Assembly: GCA_964582365.1 (NCBI GenBank)
Contig: CAZOQV010000007.1
Location: 1-37,929, forward strand
Reading direction: 5' to 3'
DNA: 37,929 nucleotides
From: WARW01 sp964582365
Lineage (GTDB): Bacteria > Patescibacteriota > Microgenomatia > UBA12405
Shown: positions 23,801-31,766 of the stretch, piece by piece
How the letters are laid out: each line of letters opens with the position of its first letter
Position numbering within the stretch: position 1 is the first letter of the stretch
Translations under genes and position numbers: made by a program
The notes under the pieces: model-generated
Database searches by the model: none
What the model saw: the letters and a program-made list of their open reading frames with translations, nothing else
Told to the model about the DNA's origin: nothing

Positions 23801-24859
23801 ATGTCTATTTCTTTTTTCCTGGCTATTATTATTTCCGCCGGTCTTTCCTTTCTCTTAACTCCAATGGTTAGAAATTTTTTTACTAAAAAAAAATGGATTG
23901 AAAATCCAATAGAAAAACAAAAAAAAACCGGTAATGCTACTGCTCTTTCGGCTGTTACTCGAGGTGGGGGACTCCCTATTTTTATTGCTGTCTTAATTAC
24001 TGCCCTTATTTTTTTACCACTCGACAAACATCTAGCTGGAATTCTTTTGGCCAGTTTAATTACCCTAATCGTCGGTTTATTTGATGATGTTAAAGATATT
24101 AGTCCTAAAATCAGATTTTTCTTTAACATTATTGTTGCTTTGGTTATTGTTGCTTCAGGTATTGGTATTGCCTTTATTTCCAATCCTCTCACTGGCGGGG
24201 TAATTGATCTTTCTTTTTTAAAAATTAATTTTAATTTTTTTGGAGGTCACAGCATTTGGGTTATCTCCGATGTTTTGGCTGTTATCTGGATTGTTTGGTG
24301 TATGAACATTGTCGGTTGGGCCACTGGTGTTGATGGTCAACTTCCTGGTTTTGTCTCTATCTCAGCTTTTTTTATCGGTCTTTTAGCCATTCGTTATTCC
24401 ACTGACATTGCTCAATGGCCAGTTATTATTTTAGCAGGTGCTGTTTGTGGTTCTTATCTTGGTTTTTTGCCCTTTAATTTTTTTCCTCAATCAATCATGC
24501 CCGGTTACAGTGGTAAAAGTTTAGCTGGTTTTTTATTGGCCGTTTTAGCTATTCTCTCCGGAGCCAAGTTAGCCACTCTTATTTTTCTTCTTTTTATTCC
24601 CATGCTTGACGCCATTTATACCATCGTTAGAAGAATTATTAATAAAAAACCTATTTATTTGGGCGATGGTAAACATTTTCATCATCAACTTCTTAAAATA
24701 GGCTGGTCTCGTCGAGCCATTGCTATTTTTTATTGGTCAATTAGCCTAATTTTAGGGATTATCTCTCTTTTTTTAAACAGTCAACAAAAACTTTATTTTC
24801 TCTTAGGCTGTTCTTTTTTGCTTTTCGGAATTCTCATCAATTTTTCTCGGCATAACTAG
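23801..24859 (+). CDS. MraY/WecA-family phospho-sugar transferase, divergent
   Basis: 352 residues with about ten membrane helices, of the polyprenyl-phosphate N-acetylhexosamine-1-phosphate transferase family. GLFDDVKD keeps the DDxxD pair (D95, D96) and the C-terminal DGKHFHHQLL keeps the HxHH loop. Other hallmarks are altered: the usual NxxNxxDGxDG reads NIVGWATGVDG, and the usual GDxGS reads PGYSGKS, losing the metal-binding Asp. It should start lipid-linked glycan synthesis on undecaprenyl phosphate, if active. Last gene of the operon; its end overlaps the convergent PEGA gene by 23 bases. Confidence 0.85.
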   Translation: MSISFFLAIIISAGLSFLLTPMVRNFFTKKKWIENPIEKQKKTGNATALSAVTRGGGLPIFIAVLITALIFLPLDKHLAGILLASLITLIVGLFDDVKDISPKIRFFFNIIVALVIVASGIGIAFISNPLTGGVIDLSFLKINFNFFGGHSIWVISDVLAVIWIVWCMNIVGWATGVDGQLPGFVSISAFFIGLLAIRYSTDIAQWPVIILAGAVCGSYLGFLPFNFFPQSIMPGYSGKSLAGFLLAVLAILSGAKLATLIFLLFIPMLDAIYTIVRRIINKKPIYLGDGKHFHHQLLKIGWSRRAIAIFYWSISLILGIISLFLNSQQKLYFLLGCSFLLFGILINFSRHN

Positions 24860-25640
24860 CTGAAATCCAACCCTCACCTCGGTTTCCTAAACTAATTTTA
24901 TACCAATCATTTTTTTCATCTAATAAAGGGTAACTTTCTCCTGGATTGACCCTAGTCACTTCTTTACTTGAACTAGAATTTAATTCTCTCACTTTTAACC
25001 ATCCAGTTTCAGTTTCTTTAATTTTTACTTTTTGACCTTGATCCACGCTTAACTCGCTATTATTAGCCTCATTTTTTGGCTCCACTACTTGTTCTACTTT
25101 ATTTTTCTCTTCCGCTAATTTAGCGTTAACTATCAACTGATAACCACTAATCGCTTTCATAAAAACATTTATATCTTTATGCCCCACATAAGAAATAGTC
25201 AATTGTCTATCACCATCATTTAACTCACTTACTTTTAATGGTGATAACCCTTTAACTTCTCCATCAATTTTTATTGTTGATTTATTTGGAGTTGCATTTA
25301 CTAATAATGATGCTTTTTTATCTCCAGTTTTTTCCAAATATAAAATATAGCCACTGCTTCCGCCTTCATTATCGCCAAATTGCCAATTAATAACTGTATT
25401 TATATTGTTTTGTAATTCAACTGTCTTTTTCCATTCTCTTGTTCCAACTACCAATTTCACTTCATTATCACCTGGTTTTAAATTTAAATTTTTATATGGA
25501 GTTGACCCCGTTTCTTTGTTATTAATATAAACTTTGGCCGCTGGATAGCTTATTATTTCTAATCCTGATTTTTTTTGACTCAAACTACAACTGCTCAAAA
25601 AAACCGAGGCCAAAAGCAATATTAAAATTTTTTTATACAT
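24837..25640 (-). CDS. Lipoprotein with PEGA repeats and SH3-like domain
   Basis: 267 residues from ATG 25640; a TTG nine codons upstream would spoil the signal peptide. MYKKILILLLASVFLSSC is a lipoprotein signal with the lipobox Cys near residue 18. Two PEGA-type units follow (PAAKVYINNKETGSTPYKNL near 30-60; KSTIKIDGEVKGLSPLKVSEL near 115-140), then a linker, then a C-terminal bacterial SH3-like domain (about 200-265, ending GEGWISASY). It is probably an outside, wall-contacting protein. Last gene of the gapdh operon. Confidence 0.85.
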   Translation of the reverse strand: MYKKILILLLASVFLSSCSLSQKKSGLEIISYPAAKVYINNKETGSTPYKNLNLKPGDNEVKLVVGTREWKKTVELQNNINTVINWQFGDNEGGSSGYILYLEKTGDKKASLLVNATPNKSTIKIDGEVKGLSPLKVSELNDGDRQLTISYVGHKDINVFMKAISGYQLIVNAKLAEEKNKVEQVVEPKNEANNSELSVDQGQKVKIKETETGWLKVRELNSSSSKEVTRVNPGESYPLLDEKNDWYKISLGNRGEGWISASYAEKN

Positions 25641-25653
25641 TCCTCTTAGTTTA

Positions 25654-26292
25654 TCAAAAACTATCAATTAGTTTTTTTAATTTACCTATCAAACCAGTTC
25701 CTTGATTGTTTTTCGAACTCTTTTTATCTTTAATTATTTTTAAAACTTCTTCTGGGCTTTCAGCAAAGGCATAAACTTTTCTTTCAATTTTATCGAAATT
25801 TAAATTTTCCACCAAAGCTTCAATCGTTTTTTTCCAACAATCTCCAAAGAATATTAAAGGTTCGTGTTTTCCATATTCAAATTTTGCTTTTTCCCAAACC
25901 AAGGAAAACTCCGCCATTGTTCCTGTTCCTCCATTAAAAACTATATGGGCATCAGCTAAATCAACTATTTTTTCCGTTCTCTCTTGAATATTTTTAGTTC
26001 GATAAATTTTTTCTGTTCTTTTTAAATTATTAGAATCATTTCCTTCAAAATTTTCCCCCATGTCTACTTTTTCATCAATTATTACCACTTCAATTTTTCC
26101 CTTACCTGCTTCTGCTCCTAAAGTTGAAGCCATCATTACTCCAGGGCCTCCACCGTTAACAATAATATATCCATTTTGCGCTAACAATTTCGCCGTATTA
26201 AAAGCATCAATATAATGTTGGTCGCTTTCTTTGGCATCAGCATCTCCAAAAAAAGCTACTCTTTTTATTTTTTTATTAGTTATTGCTAGCAT
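25654..26292 (-). CDS. LOG-family (Rossmann) nucleotide phosphoribohydrolase-like protein
   Basis: 212 residues of the LOG/TIGR00730 fold. VAFFGDADAKESD opens the Rossmann fold; NGGGPGVMMASTLGAEAGKG is the glycine-rich PGGxxGxM-like segment; VFNGGTGTMAEFSLVWE is the conserved GGxGTxxE motif. Relatives hydrolyse nucleoside 5'-monophosphates to base plus ribose 5-phosphate (cytokinin activation in plants). That product fits its place after the pentose-phosphate epimerase gene, which it overlaps by 17 bases. Confidence 0.85.
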   Translation of the reverse strand: MLAITNKKIKRVAFFGDADAKESDQHYIDAFNTAKLLAQNGYIIVNGGGPGVMMASTLGAEAGKGKIEVVIIDEKVDMGENFEGNDSNNLKRTEKIYRTKNIQERTEKIVDLADAHIVFNGGTGTMAEFSLVWEKAKFEYGKHEPLIFFGDCWKKTIEALVENLNFDKIERKVYAFAESPEEVLKIIKDKKSSKNNQGTGLIGKLKKLIDSF

Positions 26293-26917
26293 ATTTTAAT
26301 TTTTCAAAATTATCACTTACCATACCATTAAAAATTGCTCCGCCGCAATAAGCAATTTCAGCTCCGGCATCTTTAATTTTTTTAACAATTTCCAAATCTA
26401 CTCCACCATCAACTCCAATTTTAAAATCTAATTCTTTTTCTTCTCTTAGTTTAACTAAATCTTTTATTTTTTTATAAATTTTTTCTTCAAATTTTGCACT
26501 TTCAAAGCCTGATTTTCTTCCCATTACTAAGACTAAATCTGTTTCTTTTGGTATATCTTTTATTTCTGTTTCCACATCAAAAGATAATCCTGATTCTAGT
26601 CCTTTTGCCTTTATTTCTTCAATAAATTTATTTTTATCACTCATCATTTCCACTTGTCCAATGATTCTACAAGCTCCAACAAAATTACATTTTTCTATCC
26701 ATTTTATTGGTTCTTTCACCATCAAATGAATATCCAATAAATTATTTTGCAGTTCATTTCCAAATTTATTCAACAACTCTAATTCAAAACTTTTTCCATT
26801 AGAAAAAAACCCATCGATCACATCAATCTGAATCCATTGTGATTTATCTTTAATCAACTTAATTTTTATTTCAGCCAAAGAAATTTCCTTTTCTAAAATT
26901 GCTGGTATTATTTGCAT
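26276..26917 (-). CDS. Ribulose-phosphate 3-epimerase-like protein
   Basis: 213 residues from ATG 26917, one base after the GAPDH stop; an upstream TTG start would overlap GAPDH. The TIM-barrel pattern follows Rpe: IDVIDGFFSNG, DIHLMVKEP, and VDGGVDLEIVKKIKDAGA. Metal and catalytic Asp residues (D32 and the Asp in VDGG) and H64 are kept. The His that precedes the first Asp (normally HVDVMDGHF) is Gln, the second His is Phe, and the early Ser (SILS) is missing. It may be a working but divergent epimerase or have another substrate. Confidence 0.8.
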   Translation of the reverse strand: MQIIPAILEKEISLAEIKIKLIKDKSQWIQIDVIDGFFSNGKSFELELLNKFGNELQNNLLDIHLMVKEPIKWIEKCNFVGACRIIGQVEMMSDKNKFIEEIKAKGLESGLSFDVETEIKDIPKETDLVLVMGRKSGFESAKFEEKIYKKIKDLVKLREEKELDFKIGVDGGVDLEIVKKIKDAGAEIAYCGGAIFNGMVSDNFEKLKYASNN

Positions 26918-26918
26918 T

Positions 26919-27959
26919 TTATTTACTCGAGATAGCAATTGCAAGTTCAATTAATCGGCAACTGTATCCGTACTCATTATCATACCAGGCTCCGATCGAA
27001 ACCATATCATCAGAAATTACTTTGGTCATTTCCGTATCAATTACACATGATGCATTGTTTTGTAAAATATCTGTCGAAACCAATGGTTCATAAGAGACTT
27101 TTAATTTTCCCACCAATTCTGGATCCAAACTGGCTTCTTCAAAAATAGAGTTAATTTCTTCAACTGTAGTTTTTCGGACCAATTTAAAAGTTAAATCAGA
27201 ATAACTACCACAAATTACTGGAACTCTAATGGCTGTTCCTCCAAATCTTCCCTTAGCTTCGGGGTAACATGCAATTACTGATTCTGCGGCGCCAGTTGTG
27301 GTTGGAACGATATTAATAGCTGCAGCTCTAGCTCGGCGTGGATCTTTTCCGTTTCCGTCCACGATATTTTGATTAGTGGTATAAGCATGAATCGTTGTCA
27401 AAACTCCTTCCTGAAAACCGATTTTTTCATCAATCAATTTGACGATTGGTGCCACACAATTTGTGGTACATGAACCGTTTGAGATTAGTTTTTCTCCTTT
27501 ATATTTATTTCCATTTACTCCTAAAATATAAACGGGGATAGATTTGTCTTTCGGTGGGGCACTAATAACTACTTTTTTTGCTCCAGCTTTTATATGTCCT
27601 AAAGCCTTTTTATCAGTAAAAGCTCCCGTACATTCCAACACCACATCCACCCCATACTTTTTCCAAGGAATTCTAGTTGGATCCATTTGTCCGAATATTG
27701 GAATCGAATTTTCACCTACATCCAATCTGCCAATCTCCATCGCTTTTTGTGGTTCGGAAAAACCAACTTTCCAAGGTGATCTGCCATAAACTGAATCATA
27801 TTTAAATTGATGAGCAAAACTTTCCACCTCAAGACGACCGTCAGTGTTAATTGCCGCTATTTCTACATCATATCTTTCTGTCAGTATGGCTCGTAAAACC
27901 ACACTTCCAATTCTTCCAAAACCATTAATTCCAATTCTTATTTTTTTATCTTTATTCAT
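26919..27959 (-). CDS. gap: Glyceraldehyde-3-phosphate dehydrogenase
   Basis: 346 residues. The NAD(P) fold starts with RIGINGFGRIGSVVLRA; the catalytic Cys is in SNGSCTTNCVAPI (usually SNASCTTNC) and its His partner in TTIHAYTTNQ; RRARAAAINIVPTTTGAA and WYDNEYGYSCRL complete the active site. It oxidises glyceraldehyde 3-phosphate to 1,3-bisphosphoglycerate. The cofactor loop reads INTDGRLEVE, with the usual Asp after Asn changed, so NADP use is possible. It heads an operon with rpe, LOG and PEGA genes and has a leaderless-type -10. Confidence 0.97.
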   Translation of the reverse strand: MNKDKKIRIGINGFGRIGSVVLRAILTERYDVEIAAINTDGRLEVESFAHQFKYDSVYGRSPWKVGFSEPQKAMEIGRLDVGENSIPIFGQMDPTRIPWKKYGVDVVLECTGAFTDKKALGHIKAGAKKVVISAPPKDKSIPVYILGVNGNKYKGEKLISNGSCTTNCVAPIVKLIDEKIGFQEGVLTTIHAYTTNQNIVDGNGKDPRRARAAAINIVPTTTGAAESVIACYPEAKGRFGGTAIRVPVICGSYSDLTFKLVRKTTVEEINSIFEEASLDPELVGKLKVSYEPLVSTDILQNNASCVIDTEMTKVISDDMVSIGAWYDNEYGYSCRLIELAIAISSK

Positions 27960-27965
27960 ACATTA

Positions 27966-27971
27966 ATAATA
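27966..27971 (-). promoter_or_regulatory. -10 box of the gap operon
   Basis: Minus strand TATTAT, six bases before ATG 27959. Confidence 0.45.
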
Positions 27972-27980
27972 ACCCAAAAA

Positions 27981-28012
27981 AATTATTAATTCTTAATTAT
28001 TAATTATTAATT
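27981..28012. repeat. TTAATTA-type AT tandem stretch
   Basis: A run of AATTATTAATT-like units fills most of the 51 bases between pgk and gap. No stem-loop terminator is seen, so pgk transcription may continue into gap. Confidence 0.5.
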
Positions 28013-29042
28013 AAATCCACGCTGGTAAATCTTTTTTAACCAGCATTTCCAACATAACTCCGCCACCAGAACAAATAAAATCAATTTTGTCTTTCAATCC
28101 TAAATTTACAATTGACGCTCCAGTATCACCCCCAGCAATTATTTTATAAGCATTTGAATTAGCAATTGATTTAGCTATTTCTTCAGTTCCTTTTCGAGCA
28201 TTTTCTTTTTCATAAAACCCCATCGCTCCCGCCCAAACAATTGTTTTAGCTTCGCTAATTATTTTTTTAAATTTTTCAATATCTTTATCGCTCAAATCTA
28301 ATCCATCTTCTCTCAACCCCGCCACAACAATATTTCTACGATCTACAATCAACGATCTATCAACTAGCTTTGGCAGTTTACCTCCCACGAGTACATAATC
28401 CGCCATTTCTGCCAATTCATCGACATTTTTTAATTTATCTTCTTTAGCTCCACCTAAAATTATCACCAACTTTTCTTTTCTTTCTAAAATCTGACTAATT
28501 TTTTCTATCTCTTTTACAAAGCTCAAACCGTAAAAACTTTCCATTTCTCGATGTAAAATTATCGAGGCTGCGGCTCTGTGAGCCACCGCAAAAGCATCGT
28601 CGACATAAATTACTGAAGCAAACTTTTTCAAAATTAAAAACAGGGTAGTGTCACTATTTTCTTCTTCTTTGTAAAATCTTAAATTTTCTCCAAAAATTAT
28701 TTCATTTTCTTCAACAGCTTTCTTTATTTTTTCTTCATCTTTAATATCATCAACAAAAACATTTCTAACACAATCTCCACCACAATCTTTTTCTAAAATA
28801 CCGATTAATTCCATATAAATCGGTTTCAAAGTTAAACTTTTATCATTTTCCTTGGGTCTTCCCAAATGACCAACAATCACTATTTTATTTTTTCTTTCTA
28901 GTAATAATTTTATTGTCGGAATTGATTTCATTAATCGGCTATTATCTAAAATTTGCCCATTTTCCATCGGCAAATCTAAATCCATTCGTAAGACAACTAC
29001 ATTATTTTCACTAATGCTTTCAACCGATTTTAGTTTTTTCAT
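28011..29042 (-). CDS. pgk: Phosphoglycerate kinase, short form
   Basis: 343 residues from ATG 29042 (an upstream start would lie deep in rpiB). It transfers phosphate from 1,3-bisphosphoglycerate to ADP. Visible are VVLRMDLDLPMENG (usually RVDFNVP), the substrate-binding DNSRLMKSIPTI, GHLGRPK, DDAFAVAHRAAAS, ILGGAKEDKL, VWAGAMGFYE and GGDTGAS. It is about 45-50 residues shorter than typical Pgk, through several small deletions, yet all active-site segments are present. It overlaps rpiB by 23 bases. Confidence 0.94.
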   Translation of the reverse strand: MKKLKSVESISENNVVVLRMDLDLPMENGQILDNSRLMKSIPTIKLLLERKNKIVIVGHLGRPKENDKSLTLKPIYMELIGILEKDCGGDCVRNVFVDDIKDEEKIKKAVEENEIIFGENLRFYKEEENSDTTLFLILKKFASVIYVDDAFAVAHRAAASIILHREMESFYGLSFVKEIEKISQILERKEKLVIILGGAKEDKLKNVDELAEMADYVLVGGKLPKLVDRSLIVDRRNIVVAGLREDGLDLSDKDIEKFKKIISEAKTIVWAGAMGFYEKENARKGTEEIAKSIANSNAYKIIAGGDTGASIVNLGLKDKIDFICSGGGVMLEMLVKKDLPAWI

Positions 29043-29475
29043 ATTTTTTGATTTTATTAATCCTTCTAATAAATCTTTCTTCACTAGCAAAAACTGTTTC
29101 CAAAAAAGAGTTTACTATTTCTAAATTTATTTCTTCATCTACTAACCCCGCCGATAAACACAGAATATTAGCATCATCATCAGTTCTCGCCAATCTAGCC
29201 TGTTTTTCCGTTGTACAAAGTGCCGCTCTGGCTCCATCAACTTTATTTGCTGAAATACAAACTCCCACTCCAGATTCACAAATTAAAATTCCTTTAGTAT
29301 TTTCTCGTACCACTTTTTCTGCCAATTTTATGGAAATATCACTATAATCATCCTCCTGATTATATTTAATTGCCCCTAAATCTTTAATTTGATATTCTTT
29401 TTCCCTTAAAAATTTAACAATCTTATTTTTTAAATAAAAACCCCGATGGTCAGATCCCACATAAATAACACTCAT
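29020..29475 (-). CDS. rpiB: Ribose-5-phosphate isomerase B
   Basis: 151 residues, typical RpiB/LacAB length. It interconverts ribose 5-phosphate and ribulose 5-phosphate. GSDHRGFYLK and ICESGVGVCISANKV hold the phosphate loop and the catalytic Cys (C66). ERFIRRINKI is the usual C-terminal helix. The usual RxHNDAN motif, whose His opens the sugar ring, reads RTDDDAN (D99 for His), an odd change. It is first in an operon with pgk. A TATAAT lies only two bases before the ATG, unlike the other genes here. Confidence 0.93.
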   Translation of the reverse strand: MSVIYVGSDHRGFYLKNKIVKFLREKEYQIKDLGAIKYNQEDDYSDISIKLAEKVVRENTKGILICESGVGVCISANKVDGARAALCTTEKQARLARTDDDANILCLSAGLVDEEINLEIVNSFLETVFASEERFIRRINKIKKYEKTKIG

Positions 29476-29498
29476 GAATTATATTAACATTAATAGGC

Positions 29499-29504
29499 TA
29501 AAAT
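29499..29504 (+). promoter_or_regulatory. -10 box of the YgjP-like gene
   Basis: TAAAAT, ten bases before ATG 29515. Confidence 0.4.
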
Positions 29505-29514
29505 ATCCTTAATC

Positions 29515-30213
29515 ATGAACATCATTTTGCTTCAAAATCAATCATTCGAATATGAAATCAATCGCAAGTCAATTAGTTCTATTCGTCTCAAAATGATTTC
29601 TCCAACCAGTTTTCAAATTTCCTGCCCTCACCTTACCCCAGAATTTATTATCAAAAAATTTATTAAAAATAATTCGCAATGGATTATTAATCACTCTTCA
29701 AAAATAATCTCTAAAAAAGTTATTTTAGATCTAAAAAACCTTGAAATTCTTGAAAAAAACTATGAAATTTGTTGGACAAAAACTCAAAGGGATTCGGTCA
29801 TTATCAATGAAGACGAACACAAAATATATTCAAATTTAACTATTTTTAGTGAAACACATGCTAAAAAAGTTTTAGAAACTAAATTAAGACCTTTTGCTCT
29901 CAAATTAATTAAAAGAGAATTAGAAAATCTATCAAAAGATTTTAATTTTAAATATCAACATGTCACAGTTCGAAACCAAAGTTCTCGTTATGGTTCTTGC
30001 TCTGGTCGTGGTAATTTAAACTTTAATTGGCAGATAATTTTCTTTCCTTATTCTCAATTCCGTCATATTTTATTACACGAATTAACCCATCTTGACATTA
30101 AAAATCATTCTTCTAAATTTTGGAACCAATTGACTATCTACGATCCTGATTGTAAAGAAAATAATCTTTGGCTCAAAAAAGAGGGGGCAAAATACCTTAT
30201 TTTCAGCTTTTAA
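29515..30213 (+). CDS. YgjP-like (DUF45) zinc metallopeptidase
   Basis: 232 residues. The C-terminal half carries the family pattern: VTVRNQSSRYGSCSGRGNL, then NWQIIFFPYSQF, then LLHELTHLDIKNHSSKFW, a HExxH zinc site with a third His in NHS. The N-terminal part is a beta-rich substrate-binding region typical of YgjP. These proteins are thought to be cytoplasmic peptidases related to SprT and WLM; the natural substrate is unknown. It is divergent from rpiB. Confidence 0.92.
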   Translation: MNIILLQNQSFEYEINRKSISSIRLKMISPTSFQISCPHLTPEFIIKKFIKNNSQWIINHSSKIISKKVILDLKNLEILEKNYEICWTKTQRDSVIINEDEHKIYSNLTIFSETHAKKVLETKLRPFALKLIKRELENLSKDFNFKYQHVTVRNQSSRYGSCSGRGNLNFNWQIIFFPYSQFRHILLHELTHLDIKNHSSKFWNQLTIYDPDCKENNLWLKKEGAKYLIFSF

Positions 30214-30276
30214 AGTTGAAATTTCCCAAAGTAACTATCAATCCTTAGTCGAAGAAGATCACCTTCGTTATCAGAA

Positions 30277-30282
30277 TATAAT
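30277..30282 (+). promoter_or_regulatory. -10 box of the small ORF at 30290
   Basis: TATAAT, then seven bases and ATG 30290. This argues for the ATG as the start even though the frame is open further upstream. Confidence 0.45.
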
Positions 30283-30289
30283 TTTTGGC

Positions 30290-30499
30290 ATGCGTCAATA
30301 CAAGCGGTACATTTTTTGTATTGATAATAGAAACTCTTTAAACCGGGAAATTAAAAAAAGCATTGATTGCAAACCGCTTAAATTAGATTTAAAAGACAAG
30401 TCTTATTGTTTTTATCTAATTCTTAATATTGAAGACTTGGATGGTTTTCTTACGGCATTTTTCCGTTGGTTGACCATTGTCACCGACCCTGTAGAATAG
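30290..30499 (+). CDS. Small hypothetical protein
   Basis: 69 residues, not recognised; basic N-terminal half (MRQYKRYIFCIDNRNSLNR), then a strand-rich segment (YCFYLILNIEDLDGFLTAFF). The frame remains open upstream to 30134 and reads sensibly (KVEISQSNYQSLVEEDHLRY), so the protein may begin earlier at a non-standard codon, overlapping the YgjP-like gene. A TATAAT seven bases before the ATG favours 30290. It is downstream of the peptidase on the same strand. Confidence 0.5.
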   Translation: MRQYKRYIFCIDNRNSLNREIKKSIDCKPLKLDLKDKSYCFYLILNIEDLDGFLTAFFRWLTIVTDPVE

Positions 30500-30512
30500 T
30501 CATCATTTTGCC

Positions 30513-30557
30513 AAAAAGTCTGGCTCTTTTTTTATTTTTTAAAATCAGAGCCAGGCT
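30513..30557 (-). terminator. Intrinsic terminator of the exonuclease III operon
   Basis: Arms AGAGCCAGGCT (30547-30557) and AGTCTGGCTCT (30517-30527), one mismatch. On the minus strand the stem is followed by TTTTTGG, and it begins at the stop codon of the exonuclease gene. A second A/T pairing extends the stem. Confidence 0.8.
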
Positions 30558-31320
30558 ATACTTCAATTTCAATTCCCACTGGACAATGATCCGATCCCTC
30601 AATTTCAGGCATAATAAATGCCGATTTTACCAAGTCTTTTAACGATTCATCTACAAAAAAATAATCAATTCTCCACCCAACATTTCTTTTTCGTGCTCCG
30701 CTTCTCTGACTCCACCAAGAATAATTTTCCGAATTTTTATTAAACGTTCTAAACGTATCCACATATCCATTTTTAATCACTTTATCAATCCATTTTCTTT
30801 CAATTTCTAAAAATCCTGAAGTCATCATATTATCCTTAGGTCTGGCTAGATCTATTTCTTTATGGGCCGTATTTACATCTCCGCAAAAAATTATTTTTTC
30901 ACCTCGATCTCTTAATTCATTTATATATTTCAAAAAATATTCATAAAATTTCATTTTATAATCCAATCGACCAGTGTCTCTTTTTCCGTTTGGAAAATAA
31001 ACATTTAGTAAAGTAAATTCATCATATTTTGTAATAATCACTCGGCCCTCATCGTCCCAATCATTGTCTCGATCGCCAATAATTACATTTTTAGGCTCAA
31101 TTTTAGTAAAAGTAGCCACCCCCGAGTAACCAGCCTTAGCCGCTGGGTTCCAATAATTTCGATATCCAATTGGATAATCAAAATCAATATCAATTTGCTC
31201 TGATCTAGCCTTAACTTCCTGAAAACAATATATATCTGCATCAATATCTTTCATTTTCTGCCACAAACCCTTTTTTATTGCTGCTCTCATCCCTGCCAAA
31301 TTCCAAGAAATAATTTTCAT
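30556..31320 (-). CDS. xth: Exodeoxyribonuclease III / AP endonuclease
   Basis: 254 residues of the EEP (Mg-dependent) nuclease family. KIISWNLAGMRAA, FQEVKA (metal Glu), GYSGVATFTK, the YFPNG loop, CGDVNTAHKEID (catalytic Asp and Asn), SWWSQRSGARKRNVGWRIDY and GSDHCPV (catalytic Asp-His pair) cover the complete active site. It cuts DNA at abasic sites in base-excision repair. ATGA overlap with the upstream DUF523 gene makes a two-gene operon ending at a clear terminator. Confidence 0.96.
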   Translation of the reverse strand: MKIISWNLAGMRAAIKKGLWQKMKDIDADIYCFQEVKARSEQIDIDFDYPIGYRNYWNPAAKAGYSGVATFTKIEPKNVIIGDRDNDWDDEGRVIITKYDEFTLLNVYFPNGKRDTGRLDYKMKFYEYFLKYINELRDRGEKIIFCGDVNTAHKEIDLARPKDNMMTSGFLEIERKWIDKVIKNGYVDTFRTFNKNSENYSWWSQRSGARKRNVGWRIDYFFVDESLKDLVKSAFIMPEIEGSDHCPVGIEIEV

Positions 31321-31736
31321 AATTCTTCCTCCGAAATTACTTTAATTCCATTTTCCTTTAATAATTTAGCCATTACTCCATCACCACTAATTATTGTTCC
31401 ATCGAAATTTCCATTATAAATTTTTCCGCACCCGCAAGATGGACTATTTTTTTTTAAAATAGCTTCCTTTATGTCAAAAAGTTTAACAATTTTAAGAACT
31501 TCTTGAGCTCCATTTTCAAATGATATAGTCATCTCTTTTCCGGTTTTTGTAAAAACTTTTCCTCCTTTTTGCTCGCAGGCTTCTCTTGGAGTTGGTAATC
31601 CCCCCAATTGTTCCGGGCAAACAGGAATCAATATTTCTTTTTTAGCTAATTCAATTACCTTTTGATTTAATTTCGTCTCACCACTATATCGACAATTTAT
31701 TCCCAGTAAGCAAGCACTACAAATTTTCATCTTCAT
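31317..31736 (-). CDS. DUF523 family protein
   Basis: 139 residues. KICSACLLGINCRYSGE near the start, PVCPEQLGGLPTPREACEQ in the middle, and KKNSPSCGCGKIYNG near 95-110 are the DUF523 signatures, with several conserved Cys that may bind a metal. Function unknown. ATG 31736 lies five bases after an extended -10. A second ATG two codons later is also possible. Confidence 0.88.
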   Translation of the reverse strand: MKMKICSACLLGINCRYSGETKLNQKVIELAKKEILIPVCPEQLGGLPTPREACEQKGGKVFTKTGKEMTISFENGAQEVLKIVKLFDIKEAILKKNSPSCGCGKIYNGNFDGTIISGDGVMAKLLKENGIKVISEEEL

Positions 31737-31741
31737 AAACT

Positions 31742-31750
31742 ATTTTATCA
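31742..31750 (-). promoter_or_regulatory. Extended -10 of the DUF523-exonuclease operon
   Basis: Minus strand TGATAAAAT, five bases before ATG 31736. It lies back to back with the SIMPL promoter in a 30-base gap. Confidence 0.6.
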
Positions 31751-31754
31751 ATAG

Positions 31755-31760
31755 TATACT
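31755..31760 (+). promoter_or_regulatory. -10 box of the SIMPL gene
   Basis: TATACT, six bases before ATG 31767. Confidence 0.55.
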
Positions 31761-31766
31761 AAATAT

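Noticed and set aside
27960..28010. Terminator between pgk and gap
   Set aside because: Only AT tandem units, no GC stem with a T-run.
29476..29483. TATAAT two bases before rpiB as a leaderless promoter
   Set aside because: Transcription would begin inside the coding sequence; spacing does not fit the pattern, so I left it out.
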